Shown: positions 1 to 8,193 of the stretch, one piece after another | How the letters are laid out: the number at the start of each line of letters is the position of its first letter | How positions within the stretch are numbered: position 1 is the first letter of the stretch | NCBI GenBank assembly: GCA_002483765.1 | Contig: DLIO01000008.1 | Span: forward strand, 1-26,227 | Direction: 5' to 3' | DNA: 26,227 nt | Source: Lentisphaeria bacterium UBA7640 | GTDB lineage: Bacteria > Verrucomicrobiota > Lentisphaeria > Victivallales > Victivallaceae | Made by a program: the position numbers and the translations under genes | Notes under the pieces: model-generated | What the model was told of the DNA's origin: nothing | Database searches by the model: none | The model's input: only the letters and a program-made list of their open reading frames with translations

Positions 1-2
1 GA

Positions 3-137
3 CCGGAAATAGACCCTTATTTGTTATTAGACACTATGAAGTTTGGGGATTTCCATGCAGTGCTTCGTCGTTTTATGAAAACATTTACTACAAAGATACG
101 ATCCATGTCACTCAAGGATAACAGCGTTAAAGCATAA
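3..137 (+). CDS. Possible 3' end of a gene entering from the left edge
   Basis: An open frame runs from the first bases of the window to a TAA at 135-137 and gives 44 residues, ending in a basic tail (KIRSMSLKDNSVKA). I do not recognise the protein. It could be the C-terminus of a gene that starts outside the window, or chance, since 44 open codons are not strong evidence. Positions 138-245, between it and the end of the TetR gene, show only A/T-rich sequence with no clear terminator. Confidence 0.3.
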   Translation, partial: PEIDPYLLLDTMKFGDFHAVLRRFMKTFTTKIRSMSLKDNSVKA

Positions 138-245
138 CGAACAGGATCGACACCTCAATGCTATAGAAAAAAAACAGCATCAAACAGATCTCTTTTTTAT
201 AATAGTATAGCCATCTTTTCACACCAAAATCATGGAACGAGACAC

Positions 246-842
246 TTAGCGCTTGAACAACGACAAACATTCCAAAATCAATTGTTCTTGCCCCGTGGCG
301 GTGAACATCTCTTTGGATAGGGTTTGCGATAAAGTTTTACGGTTTGAATGATAAAAATATGAGATGCCCATTAAGATAAAAATATACGCTTCAAAGGTGA
401 TTTCAGCAGGCAAAGCTCCAGCGGATTGAACTTGCAAGAATAGCTCTTTTAATCCTGAACGATGTTTCTGCTGAATGCCTGGAAGCAATTTAATGTTGAT
501 TTCATTTTCCATATTGGCCCAAGTTAGAAGTCGCCGAAACTCAGGATTTCGGTGGTGGACTGCCATATATTCACGAAGCAATATCTCTGTCAAACGAGCT
601 GGTTCTGCCGCGGCTTCCTTCAGTGCCTTACCTGAAATATCCTTCATATCGTCGAGCACAGTGCTGACACAACGTTCAAACAATTCGGATTTATTACCAA
701 AATAAGCATAAATCCGCTGTTTATTAGCGCCAGCAGTTTCCGCGATGGCGTCAACAGTGGTTCCATGAAAACCGTTTGCTGCAAAGAGTTTGCAGGCCGC
801 CCGCATAATTTTTTTCCGAGTATCAATAGCGCGTTGTTGCAT
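246..842 (-). CDS. TetR/AcrR family transcriptional regulator
   Basis: A 198-residue protein. The N-terminal 60 residues form a typical TetR helix-turn-helix: an RKKIMRAACKLFAANGFHGTT start, then VDAIAETAGANKQRIYAYFGNKSELF. The rest is a helical ligand-binding domain of normal length. By family knowledge it is a ligand-responsive DNA-binding repressor acting as a dimer. Its ATG overlaps the TAA of the upstream lyase gene by one base (TAATG at 840-844), which suggests translational coupling. It is the last gene of a three-gene minus-strand operon (epimerase, lyase, regulator), so it probably controls that operon in response to a pathway metabolite. The ligand cannot be read from the sequence. 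Confidence 0.9.
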   Translation of the reverse strand: MQQRAIDTRKKIMRAACKLFAANGFHGTTVDAIAETAGANKQRIYAYFGNKSELFERCVSTVLDDMKDISGKALKEAAAEPARLTEILLREYMAVHHRNPEFRRLLTWANMENEINIKLLPGIQQKHRSGLKELFLQVQSAGALPAEITFEAYIFILMGISYFYHSNRKTLSQTLSKEMFTATGQEQLILECLSLFKR

Positions 843-1906
843 TAGTCAGTAAACCATTGTTCGCGGTTAACGTTGACAAAGTCATCGTCATTAAGATGCG
901 GATAAGCGCGCCACACTCGGTCAATCTCTTCAGTTTGACCTGGTGACAACACCTCGTTGGGATTCAAACACCATGTTCCTGGCAACAAACCTTGCCGACG
1001 CAACACTTCATGTATGCCCGGAATACAACCAGCAAAAGCGTTTGCTGGATCAAAAAATGCGGCATTGCTGTCGGTAACTTCGACATTGCGGACCAACATT
1101 TCTGCAGGAATTGACGTGCTATTGGATTCAATGATTTTGTGACATTCGTCCAGCAATTCCACCGCTTTTTGCGTCCAACAACACCAATGTCCAAGCAAAC
1201 CGCCTTTAATTCGCAATGATTTTCCGTTAATGCGATATTCTGTCAATAAATCAATGACAATATTATCATCATTACCAGTATAAAGCGTAATGTCGTTACG
1301 CCCAGACTCCGCAAGCGCGCGGATTACATCAAAAGTTTGGTAACGATTGAATGGCGCCATTTTGATACCGATAACATTATCTATTTCCACAAAACTGCGC
1401 CAAAATTGATACGGCAAGACCCGTCCGCCAACACTCGGTTGAAGATAAAACCCGATGACTGGGATCACTTCGGCGACACGACGACAATGTTCTAAAAGTT
1501 CATCAATTGAAGCATCTTTCAACGCCGCCAAACTGAGCAATCCATCATGAAAACCGTTTTCAACTTCAAACTCAGCTTCCTTTAACGCTTGCGCCGTTTT
1601 GCCACAAATACCACCGATTTTCATGATTTTCTTATTGCGTTTCGTTCCCCATTCGTCAATGAATGCTCCAGTTTGTTGCAATACCGTTTCAAACAATCCA
1701 ACTTCTGGATCGCGAATTTCAAACTGGGTAGAATGCACGCCGACAGCAATTCCGCCCGCTCCAGCATCAATGTAATAACGCGCCATCGCGCGTTGATAAC
1801 GTGGTTGAAATTGACGCTCAGCATTCAACGCTAACGGCATGGCTGGAATAACCATCCCACGGCGAAAATTTTCTACGATCTCAATCGGCAAATCTTCAAT
1901 TAACAT
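842..1906 (-). CDS. Dihydrodipicolinate synthase / N-acetylneuraminate lyase family protein
   Basis: A 354-residue TIM-barrel lyase of the DapA/NanA superfamily (class I, Schiff-base aldolases). Visible hallmarks are the Tyr in GFYLQPS (Y154) and the Schiff-base Lys in GIKMAPFNRYQT (K182). It is about 50 residues longer than a normal DapA, with an extended C-terminus, and lacks the classical GTTGE motif, so it is unlikely to be the housekeeping lysine enzyme. Family members cleave or form 2-keto acid aldol products, for example in sugar-acid catabolism. It lies 8 bp downstream of the epimerase-like gene and is coupled to the TetR gene, which suggests a catabolic sugar-acid or polyol pathway. 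The substrate is unknown. Confidence 0.85.
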   Translation of the reverse strand: MLIEDLPIEIVENFRRGMVIPAMPLALNAERQFQPRYQRAMARYYIDAGAGGIAVGVHSTQFEIRDPEVGLFETVLQQTGAFIDEWGTKRNKKIMKIGGICGKTAQALKEAEFEVENGFHDGLLSLAALKDASIDELLEHCRRVAEVIPVIGFYLQPSVGGRVLPYQFWRSFVEIDNVIGIKMAPFNRYQTFDVIRALAESGRNDITLYTGNDDNIVIDLLTEYRINGKSLRIKGGLLGHWCCWTQKAVELLDECHKIIESNSTSIPAEMLVRNVEVTDSNAAFFDPANAFAGCIPGIHEVLRRQGLLPGTWCLNPNEVLSPGQTEEIDRVWRAYPHLNDDDFVNVNREQWFTD

Positions 1907-1914
1907 GTTTCACC

Positions 1915-2940
1915 TCAAAACTTACCGGTGTTTACTTCAAAATGGGTCGGTTTACCGAGCGAACGCCCGCCTTTCATCAACCATTGCGCCTGCATTGAAA
2001 TCATTTTTTCTAATGACACGCGAGGATAACCGAATAGCGAAAAAGCTTTCGCCGCGTTATTTAGATAACACTTATCGGCAGAAATGCCCGTGTAGGTGAT
2101 TTTTTTACCCAGAATTTCGCCAAACCGTTCAGCGATATATTCAACCGGAATAATTTCCGGGCCACTAACGTTCAACGTGGTTGGCGGTGCAGTAGCATGC
2201 TCGAGCGCGCGCAAAGCAAAACTATTGGCATCACCCTGCCAAATAACATTAAAATGGCCAACCGTGTTATTCACCGGTTGTTCATTCCAAACCTGTTGCG
2301 CAATATCATGAAGCACGCCGTAACGCAGATCAACTGCGTAATTGAGCCGAAACAACAAAACTTTAGCTCCATGAACTCGCGAACACCATTGAAAAATCCG
2401 TTCACGACCAAGACAAGATTGTGAATATTCGCCAACTGGTTCTGGCGCATCTTGTTCGACACTGCCGCCACTTCCGACGCCAACCAAAGGATAAACGCAA
2501 CCGGTTGAAAACACCACAATCCGACTTTCATTGAAATGTTCGCCAACATATGCTGGAGATAACGCGTTCATCGCCCAAGTTAAATCCTCTGAACCGCCAG
2601 TACCAAACTTACGACCCGCCATAAAAATGATATTCGGAACTTTCGGCAAAGCCGCGACTGCGGAACGATCCAGCAAATCGCAAGCAATAGTTTGAATTCC
2701 CCACTCTTCCAGTTTTTCACGACCAGTTTCATCGCTAAAACGCGACACGCCGATAACTTTTTTAGACACTCCTGCCGCCTTAATCGCCGCCACCGCTTGC
2801 CGCCCCATGGTTAAACCCATTTTGCCGTTGATCCCAAGAATCATGATGTCGCCATCTAAACGCTTCATCATTTCAATTAAATCAGCACTAGGCTCTGACA
2901 ACAATTTATCCAACATCTCTTCATTTTCAATAACTTGCAT
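1915..2940 (-). CDS. NAD(P)-dependent epimerase/dehydratase-like protein (extended SDR)
   Basis: A 341-residue Rossmann protein. The nucleotide-binding glycine motif is GINGKMG (residues 36-42), within an MILGINGKMGLTMG strand-turn-helix. Further on is FSTGCVYP (144-151), the usual Ser/Thr region of extended SDRs, then GEYSQSCLGRER. In that motif the active-site Tyr (Y172) is present, but the position four residues later, normally Lys, is Cys (C176). It is therefore either a catalytically altered epimerase or a non-classical member. It is the first gene of the operon with the lyase and TetR regulator. A GGAG Shine-Dalgarno lies 7 nt before the ATG, and a near-consensus promoter lies about 40 bp upstream. 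Confidence 0.85.
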   Translation of the reverse strand: MQVIENEEMLDKLLSEPSADLIEMMKRLDGDIMILGINGKMGLTMGRQAVAAIKAAGVSKKVIGVSRFSDETGREKLEEWGIQTIACDLLDRSAVAALPKVPNIIFMAGRKFGTGGSEDLTWAMNALSPAYVGEHFNESRIVVFSTGCVYPLVGVGSGGSVEQDAPEPVGEYSQSCLGRERIFQWCSRVHGAKVLLFRLNYAVDLRYGVLHDIAQQVWNEQPVNNTVGHFNVIWQGDANSFALRALEHATAPPTTLNVSGPEIIPVEYIAERFGEILGKKITYTGISADKCYLNNAAKAFSLFGYPRVSLEKMISMQAQWLMKGGRSLGKPTHFEVNTGKF

Positions 2941-2979
2941 TGCTTAACTCCTCATTAAACCAACTAAATGTTTTCTTTT

Positions 2980-3007
2980 ATTATACACCAAATTCATTCT
3001 CTGTCAA
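2980..3007 (-). promoter_or_regulatory. Sigma70-type promoter of the epimerase-lyase-TetR operon
   Basis: On the minus strand, TTGACA (3007-3002) and TATAAT (2985-2980) are separated by exactly 16 bp. Both hexamers match consensus. The -10 lies about 40 bp before the ATG at 2940, leaving a short leader with a GAGGAG ribosome-binding site. A TetR operator would be expected here, but I see no convincing palindrome. Confidence 0.85.
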
Positions 3008-3120
3008 CAGCGCAATTTGAAACTTACCTTTTTTTGTGAGTTTCTCCAAGAAACGAAAACAGACTTAAACCGCTGAGAACACAAAGAAGGCGCAAAGTTT
3101 GCGAGGAGGGAAATAAGAAT

Positions 3121-3283
3121 TTAACCGCGGAACATACGGAAGGACACGGAAATAAATGGCGAACTTTGGTTTCTAATTTTCTCTCGTATTATGCGTGAGG
3201 GAATTCAAAACCCAAATACCAGTCCTATTGTGAATGGACAAACTAATTTCCCTTTCCATGATTTTCAGTGTATTCCGTGGTAA
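3121..3283. repeat. Long imperfect palindrome, MITE-like (copy 1)
   Basis: A 163 bp intergenic element whose ends are imperfect inverted repeats (TTAACCGCGGAACATACGG at the left; the complement of TTACCACGGAATACACTG at the right). At its centre is a smaller degenerate palindrome, CTCGTATTATGCGTGAG. It shares its ends, internal block (TGGACAAACTA followed by TTTCC) and length with the element at 5544-5712, so it is a dispersed repeat. A shorter related run (ACCGCTGAGAACACAAAG) begins near 3069. No coding capacity is seen; it is probably a non-autonomous mobile element or RNA-forming repeat. Confidence 0.7.
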
Positions 3284-3418
3284 AACCTCTATCTCCATCC
3301 CTACCTTAAATCTTAATCTTTAAAACTTAACCCTTATTTTCTATGATTGATGGCGATTTGTGTCAAATACAATTATATTGGTTTTGAACAAACTTTCACA
3401 TTTGAAATGGAGAAATTC

Positions 3419-3745
3419 ATGAGCGACAAAAAAACTGGCGCCTCGATATTGGGCCAAATTATCGGTTGGAGTATTTTATTCTTCGCTGTATTGGGAGTTA
3501 TTTTATGGTATTTTGCGCGTCCAGCCTTGGAGGAACGCGGTTATTCCGTAGATGAAATTAAAGCAAAAACCGGGCAAATCCGAGAAAACGTCAATACTAC
3601 AGTAGATAGCACAAAAGAAAAATTCCACCGGTTAAAATCAAAAACCGGCGAGACCTCCGAATTCGCCACCGAAAAAGCAGTGGAAATAAAAGACAAAACC
3701 GCAGAGACTTCAAAAGTAGTTTTTGAAGAAATAAACCTTGATTAA
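3419..3745 (+). CDS. Small membrane-anchored protein, YtxH/apolipoprotein-like
   Basis: A 108-residue protein from the ATG at 3419, chosen because GGAGA lies 5 bp upstream. An upstream in-frame ATG at 3347 has no ribosome-binding site. Residues about 9-33 (ASILGQIIGWSILFFAVLGV onward) form one transmembrane helix. The remainder is a hydrophilic, lysine/glutamate/threonine-rich segment with repeated DKT/EKA units, predicted as a long amphipathic helix resembling YtxH or LEA/apolipoprotein-like proteins. The role is unknown; such proteins are often envelope or stress associated. The gene ends 33 bp before adenine deaminase and may be co-transcribed with it. The gap before it (2941-3418) holds the operon promoter and palindrome described separately. 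Confidence 0.65.
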   Translation: MSDKKTGASILGQIIGWSILFFAVLGVILWYFARPALEERGYSVDEIKAKTGQIRENVNTTVDSTKEKFHRLKSKTGETSEFATEKAVEIKDKTAETSKVVFEEINLD

Positions 3746-3778
3746 AACCGATACTATTGAAATTCAAAGGGAAATATT

Positions 3779-5491
3779 ATGATCAGTCGCAATGAATTAA
3801 AAGTTCGCATAAGTCAGGCATTATCACAAACCCCTGCCGATTTAGTTATTAAAAATATCGATTATCTATCGGTAACGACTGGAGAAATATTACATGGAGA
3901 TATTGCCATTTGTGGGAACTACATTATTGCTACTGGTGAAGATTACCATGGGAAAAGGGAAATCGACGGCACTGGACTAACCGCCGTGCCCGGTTTCGTT
4001 GATGCGCATCTACACGTCGAATCATCAATGATCACGCCTTATGAATTCGAGCGCTGTGTTTTGCCACGCGGCACCACTACCGCTGTTTGTGATCCTCACG
4101 AGATGTGCAATGTCAAAGGACGCCAAGCTCTCGAATATTTTCTAAAATGTTCTGAACGGATGATCATGGATCTGCGCGTACAGTTAAGTTCCTGCGTTCC
4201 TGCCACCCACATGGAGACGTCCGGAGCGCGGTTGACGCTTGATGATTTGCTACCGCTAAAAAATCACCCGCAATGTTCTGGTCTTGCGGAATTTATGAAT
4301 TTTCCGGGAGTGTTAATGCAATTACCAGAAGTGTTGGAAAAACTGGAAGCGTTCAGCGAAAGCGGCATTGACGGACATTGCCCGCTACTTCAAGGTAAAG
4401 AACTAAACGCCTATATCGCGGCTGGCATTCGCAATGATCATGAATGTTCAACCCCAGAAGAAGCGTTAGCGAAAATCAACAAAGGAATGCGTGTTTTCAT
4501 TCGTGAAGGCAGCGTCGCAAAAAACCTGCACGCGCTCGTTTCCATAATCAATAATTTCACCGTGTCTTTCGTCGCATTTTGTACTGACGACCGCAACCCC
4601 TTGGAAATTGCTTCTGAAGGACACATCGATTACCTAATTCGCACCGCGATTGAACTCGGAGTTGAACCAGCGTTGGCGTATCGTGCAGCCTCGCGTTCCG
4701 GAGCAGAAGCGTTCAATCTAAACGATCGTGGCATTATCGCGCCGGGTCACCGAGCAGATATTGTGTTATTGTCAGACTATCGTCGCTGCCAAGTCGCGCA
4801 AGTGATAAAAAATGGTCAAATCGTGACGCCTGAACTGTTTGAACAGCGTCCACCTGCCCCATCTTCTGGTTTTGCCGAAAAATCGCTGATCCGTTCCAAA
4901 GTAAGTGCAGAAGATTTTCGCATTACTTCAAAATCAGCGGCAACCCGTGTCATTGAGATCATTCCTAGTTCATTAATTACTAACGACCTGAAAATGGAAC
5001 TGCCGTTCGACGGCACTGAAAAATTTGCTTTGCCAGAAAAAGACATTCTGAAAGTAGCAGTGCTGGCGCGTCACGGTTCCAATGAAAACATCGGACGTGG
5101 TTTCGTAAAAGGTTTTGGCATAACCTCTGGAGCCATCGCATCCAGTGTCGGGCATGACAGCCACAACATCTGCGTAACTGGCGTTTCGGAAACAGATATG
5201 GCAAAAGCTGTAAACGCTCTGATTGAATGTGGCGGCGGCATGTGTGCAGTAAAAAACGGACAAATTATCGCAATGTTAAAATTGCCGATTGCTGGCATAA
5301 TTTCGGACGAACCGTTCGAAAAAGTAGAAGCGCAACTCCGCGAACTCCACAGTAAAGTTGTCCAAACCGGTTGTCCACTCGAACAACCCTTCCTTCAGCT
5401 GGCATTTCTACCATTACCGGTCATTCCATTCCTCAAGATTACCGATTTAGGTTTAGTCGACGTCACCAAATTCGAGCTCATCGAAACCTAA
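3779..5491 (+). CDS. ade: Adenine deaminase
   Basis: A 570-residue amidohydrolase converting adenine to hypoxanthine and ammonia in purine salvage, in the cytoplasm. The metal-binding motif VDAHLHVESS (H77, H79) is followed by the adenine-deaminase-specific block GTTTAVCDPHEMCNV (about 98-112). The C-terminal domain carries GRGFVKGFGITSGAIASSVG and SHNICVTG, typical of this family and absent from other amidohydrolases. Length matches the family (570-600 residues). A GGGAAA ribosome-binding sequence lies just upstream of the ATG. The preceding small membrane-protein gene is 33 bp away. No purine-related neighbours are present, so it appears to be a stand-alone salvage enzyme. The identification is secure. 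Confidence 0.95.
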   Translation: MISRNELKVRISQALSQTPADLVIKNIDYLSVTTGEILHGDIAICGNYIIATGEDYHGKREIDGTGLTAVPGFVDAHLHVESSMITPYEFERCVLPRGTTTAVCDPHEMCNVKGRQALEYFLKCSERMIMDLRVQLSSCVPATHMETSGARLTLDDLLPLKNHPQCSGLAEFMNFPGVLMQLPEVLEKLEAFSESGIDGHCPLLQGKELNAYIAAGIRNDHECSTPEEALAKINKGMRVFIREGSVAKNLHALVSIINNFTVSFVAFCTDDRNPLEIASEGHIDYLIRTAIELGVEPALAYRAASRSGAEAFNLNDRGIIAPGHRADIVLLSDYRRCQVAQVIKNGQIVTPELFEQRPPAPSSGFAEKSLIRSKVSAEDFRITSKSAATRVIEIIPSSLITNDLKMELPFDGTEKFALPEKDILKVAVLARHGSNENIGRGFVKGFGITSGAIASSVGHDSHNICVTGVSETDMAKAVNALIECGGGMCAVKNGQIIAMLKLPIAGIISDEPFEKVEAQLRELHSKVVQTGCPLEQPFLQLAFLPLPVIPFLKITDLGLVDVTKFELIET

Positions 5492-5543
5492 ATGGGGAAA
5501 GATGGGGGCAGAAAAACCAACAATAATAGACGGAGTGGAAAAA

Positions 5544-5712
5544 TTAACCACGAAAGACACGGGAAAAAGTGATTTAACTTTAGTTTATAATTCACGCGCG
5601 CATAATGCGCGCGCGAATTTAAAACACAATTAGACCTTACCCTATTTCGTGATATTAGTGGACAAACTACTTTTCCTCCTTTTCCGAGAACCTCAGTATC
5701 TTCCATGGTTAA
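5544..5712. repeat. Long imperfect palindrome, MITE-like (copy 2)
   Basis: A 169 bp element between ade and the ROK gene. Its ends are inverted (TTAACCACGAAAGACACGG at the left; TTTAACCATGGAAGATACTG as the complement of the right end). The core is a near-perfect hairpin: 5589-5603 pairs with 5605-5619 with one mismatch, around GCGCGCATAATGCGCGC. It shares TGGACAAACTA and the terminal sequences with copy 1 at 3121-3283. The strong central stem could also act as a transcription terminator or RNA stabiliser after ade. No coding capacity is seen. Confidence 0.75.
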
Positions 5713-5779
5713 ATACTCCTTCCCAACTCTCATTTCCCCTTCTTCCCATTTATTTTCCGCGATTTTTTAAAAACGTCTA

Positions 5780-5807
5780 TTGACATATTGTTTTTTATGA
5801 GTATAAT
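5780..5807 (+). promoter_or_regulatory. Sigma70-type promoter of the ROK-DegT-amidohydrolase operon
   Basis: TTGACA (5780-5785) and TATAAT (5802-5807) with a 16 bp spacer, both perfect consensus. The predicted transcription start near 5814 rules out the upstream in-frame start codons at 5788 and 5797, which lie inside the promoter. The next ATG at 5821 leaves only about 7 nt of leader. Confidence 0.85.
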
Positions 5808-5820
5808 AATTAAATACAAA

Positions 5821-6930
5821 ATGGATTTAAATAAAATGCATAAAATAAACACACGAACTAAAAAATCTCGTAAGTTGATGGAATTGAAGAGATTATTACT
5901 TAATAGCGATGGTATTAGCCGTAGTGAAGCTGCAACCTTGACTGATCTCGACATCCGCACCGCTGGGGCGTATTTGGAAGAACTAGTGGAGAGTGGATTG
6001 GCACGGGGAGTTGTACAACCGCCCAAAGGCCAAGGTCGTCCGAGCGTGTTGTTCCTGCCAAACCGTGATAATTTATGTTATGTGGGTCTGTTAATTTCTG
6101 CGGAGTTAGTAGTGACCGGTTGCATTATCGATTACGACGACAATATACTGAGCCGTGACAGTTTCAGATTTGATAAAAATTGTAGCAAGCTGACGGTTTT
6201 CCGGAGGTTATTAGATTTTATCAAAGAGAGTGTCGTAAAACATCCGGAATATCGTTTAACGGCTGCAGGAATCGCGATTTCGCGCTGGTTACAGCCGCCA
6301 CTGGCTTCATATGATCTTTATTCCGGATTAGCTGATTATCTGACCCGCGAGTCCGGAGTTCCGGTTTATCGCGATATCAACATCAATATGCTGGCATATC
6401 TATACAGTAAACGTTATAATTGTCGCAATTTGGCGCTGGTCAGCCCAGGACGCGTAATTGAACTAGGAATGGTCATCAATAACTTTCCGGTGGCTAAATT
6501 GTATGAACACGAACAATGGTTAGCACATTTAACCATGAATCCGCAAGGACGGAAATGCTACTGTGGTAAACGCGGCTGTCTCGAGAACTATGTTACAGCT
6601 GGCGCACTCCAAGAACGCTGGAATGCCAGTGGTGGCGAGGGCGATTTTTCTCAAGCAGTAACTTCCGATGACCCAGCAGCACTAAAACAGGTTCATAATA
6701 CAGAAATAATACTTGGACGTGCCTGTCGAGAAATTTCCGAAACCTATCATCCTGACCTGATTTGTCTACCTCATCGCTATAAAAATTCGTTCGACGCCAT
6801 AATGAAAGGTTACGGCAACGCAACATCAGAACTTAAGATTGTCGACGGGGAAAGTTTAACTGTAGATATTGGCGCCGCGCAACTAGCGGCATTTTTATCC
6901 ACGCATCAATTTATGAAGACTCAAATTTAA
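5821..6930 (+). CDS. ROK family transcriptional regulator (degenerate sugar kinase fold)
   Basis: A 369-residue protein from ATG 5821, with ATG 5836 as an alternative. No Shine-Dalgarno precedes either, and the promoter position implies a very short leader. The N-terminal ~70 residues form a winged helix (SRKLMELKRLLLNSDGISRS, then a GRPSVLFLP wing). The rest is an ROK domain with the zinc motif CYCGKRGCLE (C246, C248, C253). The kinase signatures are weak: the expected GEIGH is replaced by a YEHEQWLAH segment, and the glycine-rich ATP loop is not recognisable. It probably acts as a sugar- or metabolite-responsive repressor rather than a kinase. It is the first gene of an operon with the aminotransferase 18 bp downstream. 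Confidence 0.8.
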   Translation: MDLNKMHKINTRTKKSRKLMELKRLLLNSDGISRSEAATLTDLDIRTAGAYLEELVESGLARGVVQPPKGQGRPSVLFLPNRDNLCYVGLLISAELVVTGCIIDYDDNILSRDSFRFDKNCSKLTVFRRLLDFIKESVVKHPEYRLTAAGIAISRWLQPPLASYDLYSGLADYLTRESGVPVYRDININMLAYLYSKRYNCRNLALVSPGRVIELGMVINNFPVAKLYEHEQWLAHLTMNPQGRKCYCGKRGCLENYVTAGALQERWNASGGEGDFSQAVTSDDPAALKQVHNTEIILGRACREISETYHPDLICLPHRYKNSFDAIMKGYGNATSELKIVDGESLTVDIGAAQLAAFLSTHQFMKTQI

Positions 6931-6948
6931 CCAGAGGAGGTTTTAAAA

Positions 6949-8193
6949 ATGAGTAAAATGAAAGAACTAGCCGTTAATGGCGGTAAAAAGGCGATTGATT
7001 TCGCCATGAAGGGACGCGAACAATTTGACCAAGCAGAGCGTGAAGCCGCGCTCCGTCTCTTTGACGCAAGCATTAGTAGCGGGAACGCCTTCGGGTATAA
7101 CGGTCCAGAAGAGGAAGCCTTCGGCAAAGAGTTTGCCGAGTTTCTCGGTGGCGGTTATGCTGATGGCGTCAACTCCGGCACCAATGCGGTTTATGTCGCA
7201 TTAAAAGCGTTGGATCTACCACCTTTTTCCGAGGTTGTAGTCGGAGCCGTAACTGATCCCGGTGGCATTATGCCAATTGTCATTACTAACTGCATCCCAA
7301 TGGTGGCAGACGCCATGCCTGGATGTTATAACTCCGGCCCTGCAGAAATTGAAGCAGTAATCACGCCATTAACGAAAGCGATCGTTATTGCTCACATCGG
7401 CGGCGAGCCTGCTGACATACTTGGCATTATGAAAGTTGCGGCCAAATATAATCTGCCAGTAATTGAAGATTGCGCGCAATCGCATGGCGCAAAAGTCAAC
7501 GGTCAATACGTTGGCACCTTCGGTTCATACGGTTCATTTTCGCTAATGTTCGGCAAACATTTTTGCACTGGCGGCCAAGGTGGAGCAGTTTTCTGTAAAA
7601 CTGAAGAGTTATACTGGAAAGAGCGTCGTGCTGCCGACCGTGGAAAACCATTTGGACTGACCAACTCAAAAGGCAATGTTACTCCTGCCTTAAACTGTAA
7701 TTTAGATGAACTCGGCGCCGCCATCGGTCGAGCTCAACTCAAAAAATTACCATCGATAATTGCACGTCGTCAAAAATTTGTCGCAATGTTGATTGAGCGC
7801 GGACTCGGGAAGTTAGCGGGCATCACCATACCTGAAATCATTGCTGGTGGCGAACACGTTTACTGGTGGTGGCGTTTACGGGTTAATAGCGATAAAATCA
7901 CCGTTTCAAAAGCAGACTACTGTGCAGCATTAATGGCTGAAGGCATTCCACTGAGTCCGAATTATAGTGCTGCATTACCGACCACTTTTGAGTGGTTCCA
8001 AAATCGTCAAGAAAAATTCCCATGGAACAATCCGTCATACAAAGGTGATTTGCGTCGCGAATTCCCGTGTCCGAATGCTTCGGCCGCCATGGAAAATCAT
8101 TTCAACCTAACCATATCGGAAAGTTGGGGTGAAAAAGAAGCCGACGCGCTGATGGAGGCGTTCAAGAAAGTTGACGAGGCGTTTCGAAAATGA
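6949..8193 (+). CDS. DegT/DnrJ/EryC1/StrS family PLP-dependent enzyme
   Basis: A 414-residue fold-type I PLP enzyme. Visible motifs are the cofactor-phosphate loop VNSGTNAVYVALKALDL (74-90), the PLP-ring aspartate in VIEDCAQSHGA (D174) and the putative Schiff-base lysine in SLMFGKHFCTGGQGGAV (K203). Family members transaminate keto-sugars or, less often, dehydrate or act on cyclitols. The gene has a strong AGAGGAGG ribosome-binding site. Its TGA overlaps the ATG of the amidohydrolase (ATGA at 8190-8193), so the two products are probably made together. With an ROK regulator and amidohydrolase as neighbours, a catabolic role in amino-sugar or cyclitol metabolism is more likely than antibiotic or O-antigen synthesis. 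The substrate is not determinable. Confidence 0.85.
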   Translation: MSKMKELAVNGGKKAIDFAMKGREQFDQAEREAALRLFDASISSGNAFGYNGPEEEAFGKEFAEFLGGGYADGVNSGTNAVYVALKALDLPPFSEVVVGAVTDPGGIMPIVITNCIPMVADAMPGCYNSGPAEIEAVITPLTKAIVIAHIGGEPADILGIMKVAAKYNLPVIEDCAQSHGAKVNGQYVGTFGSYGSFSLMFGKHFCTGGQGGAVFCKTEELYWKERRAADRGKPFGLTNSKGNVTPALNCNLDELGAAIGRAQLKKLPSIIARRQKFVAMLIERGLGKLAGITIPEIIAGGEHVYWWWRLRVNSDKITVSKADYCAALMAEGIPLSPNYSAALPTTFEWFQNRQEKFPWNNPSYKGDLRREFPCPNASAAMENHFNLTISESWGEKEADALMEAFKKVDEAFRK

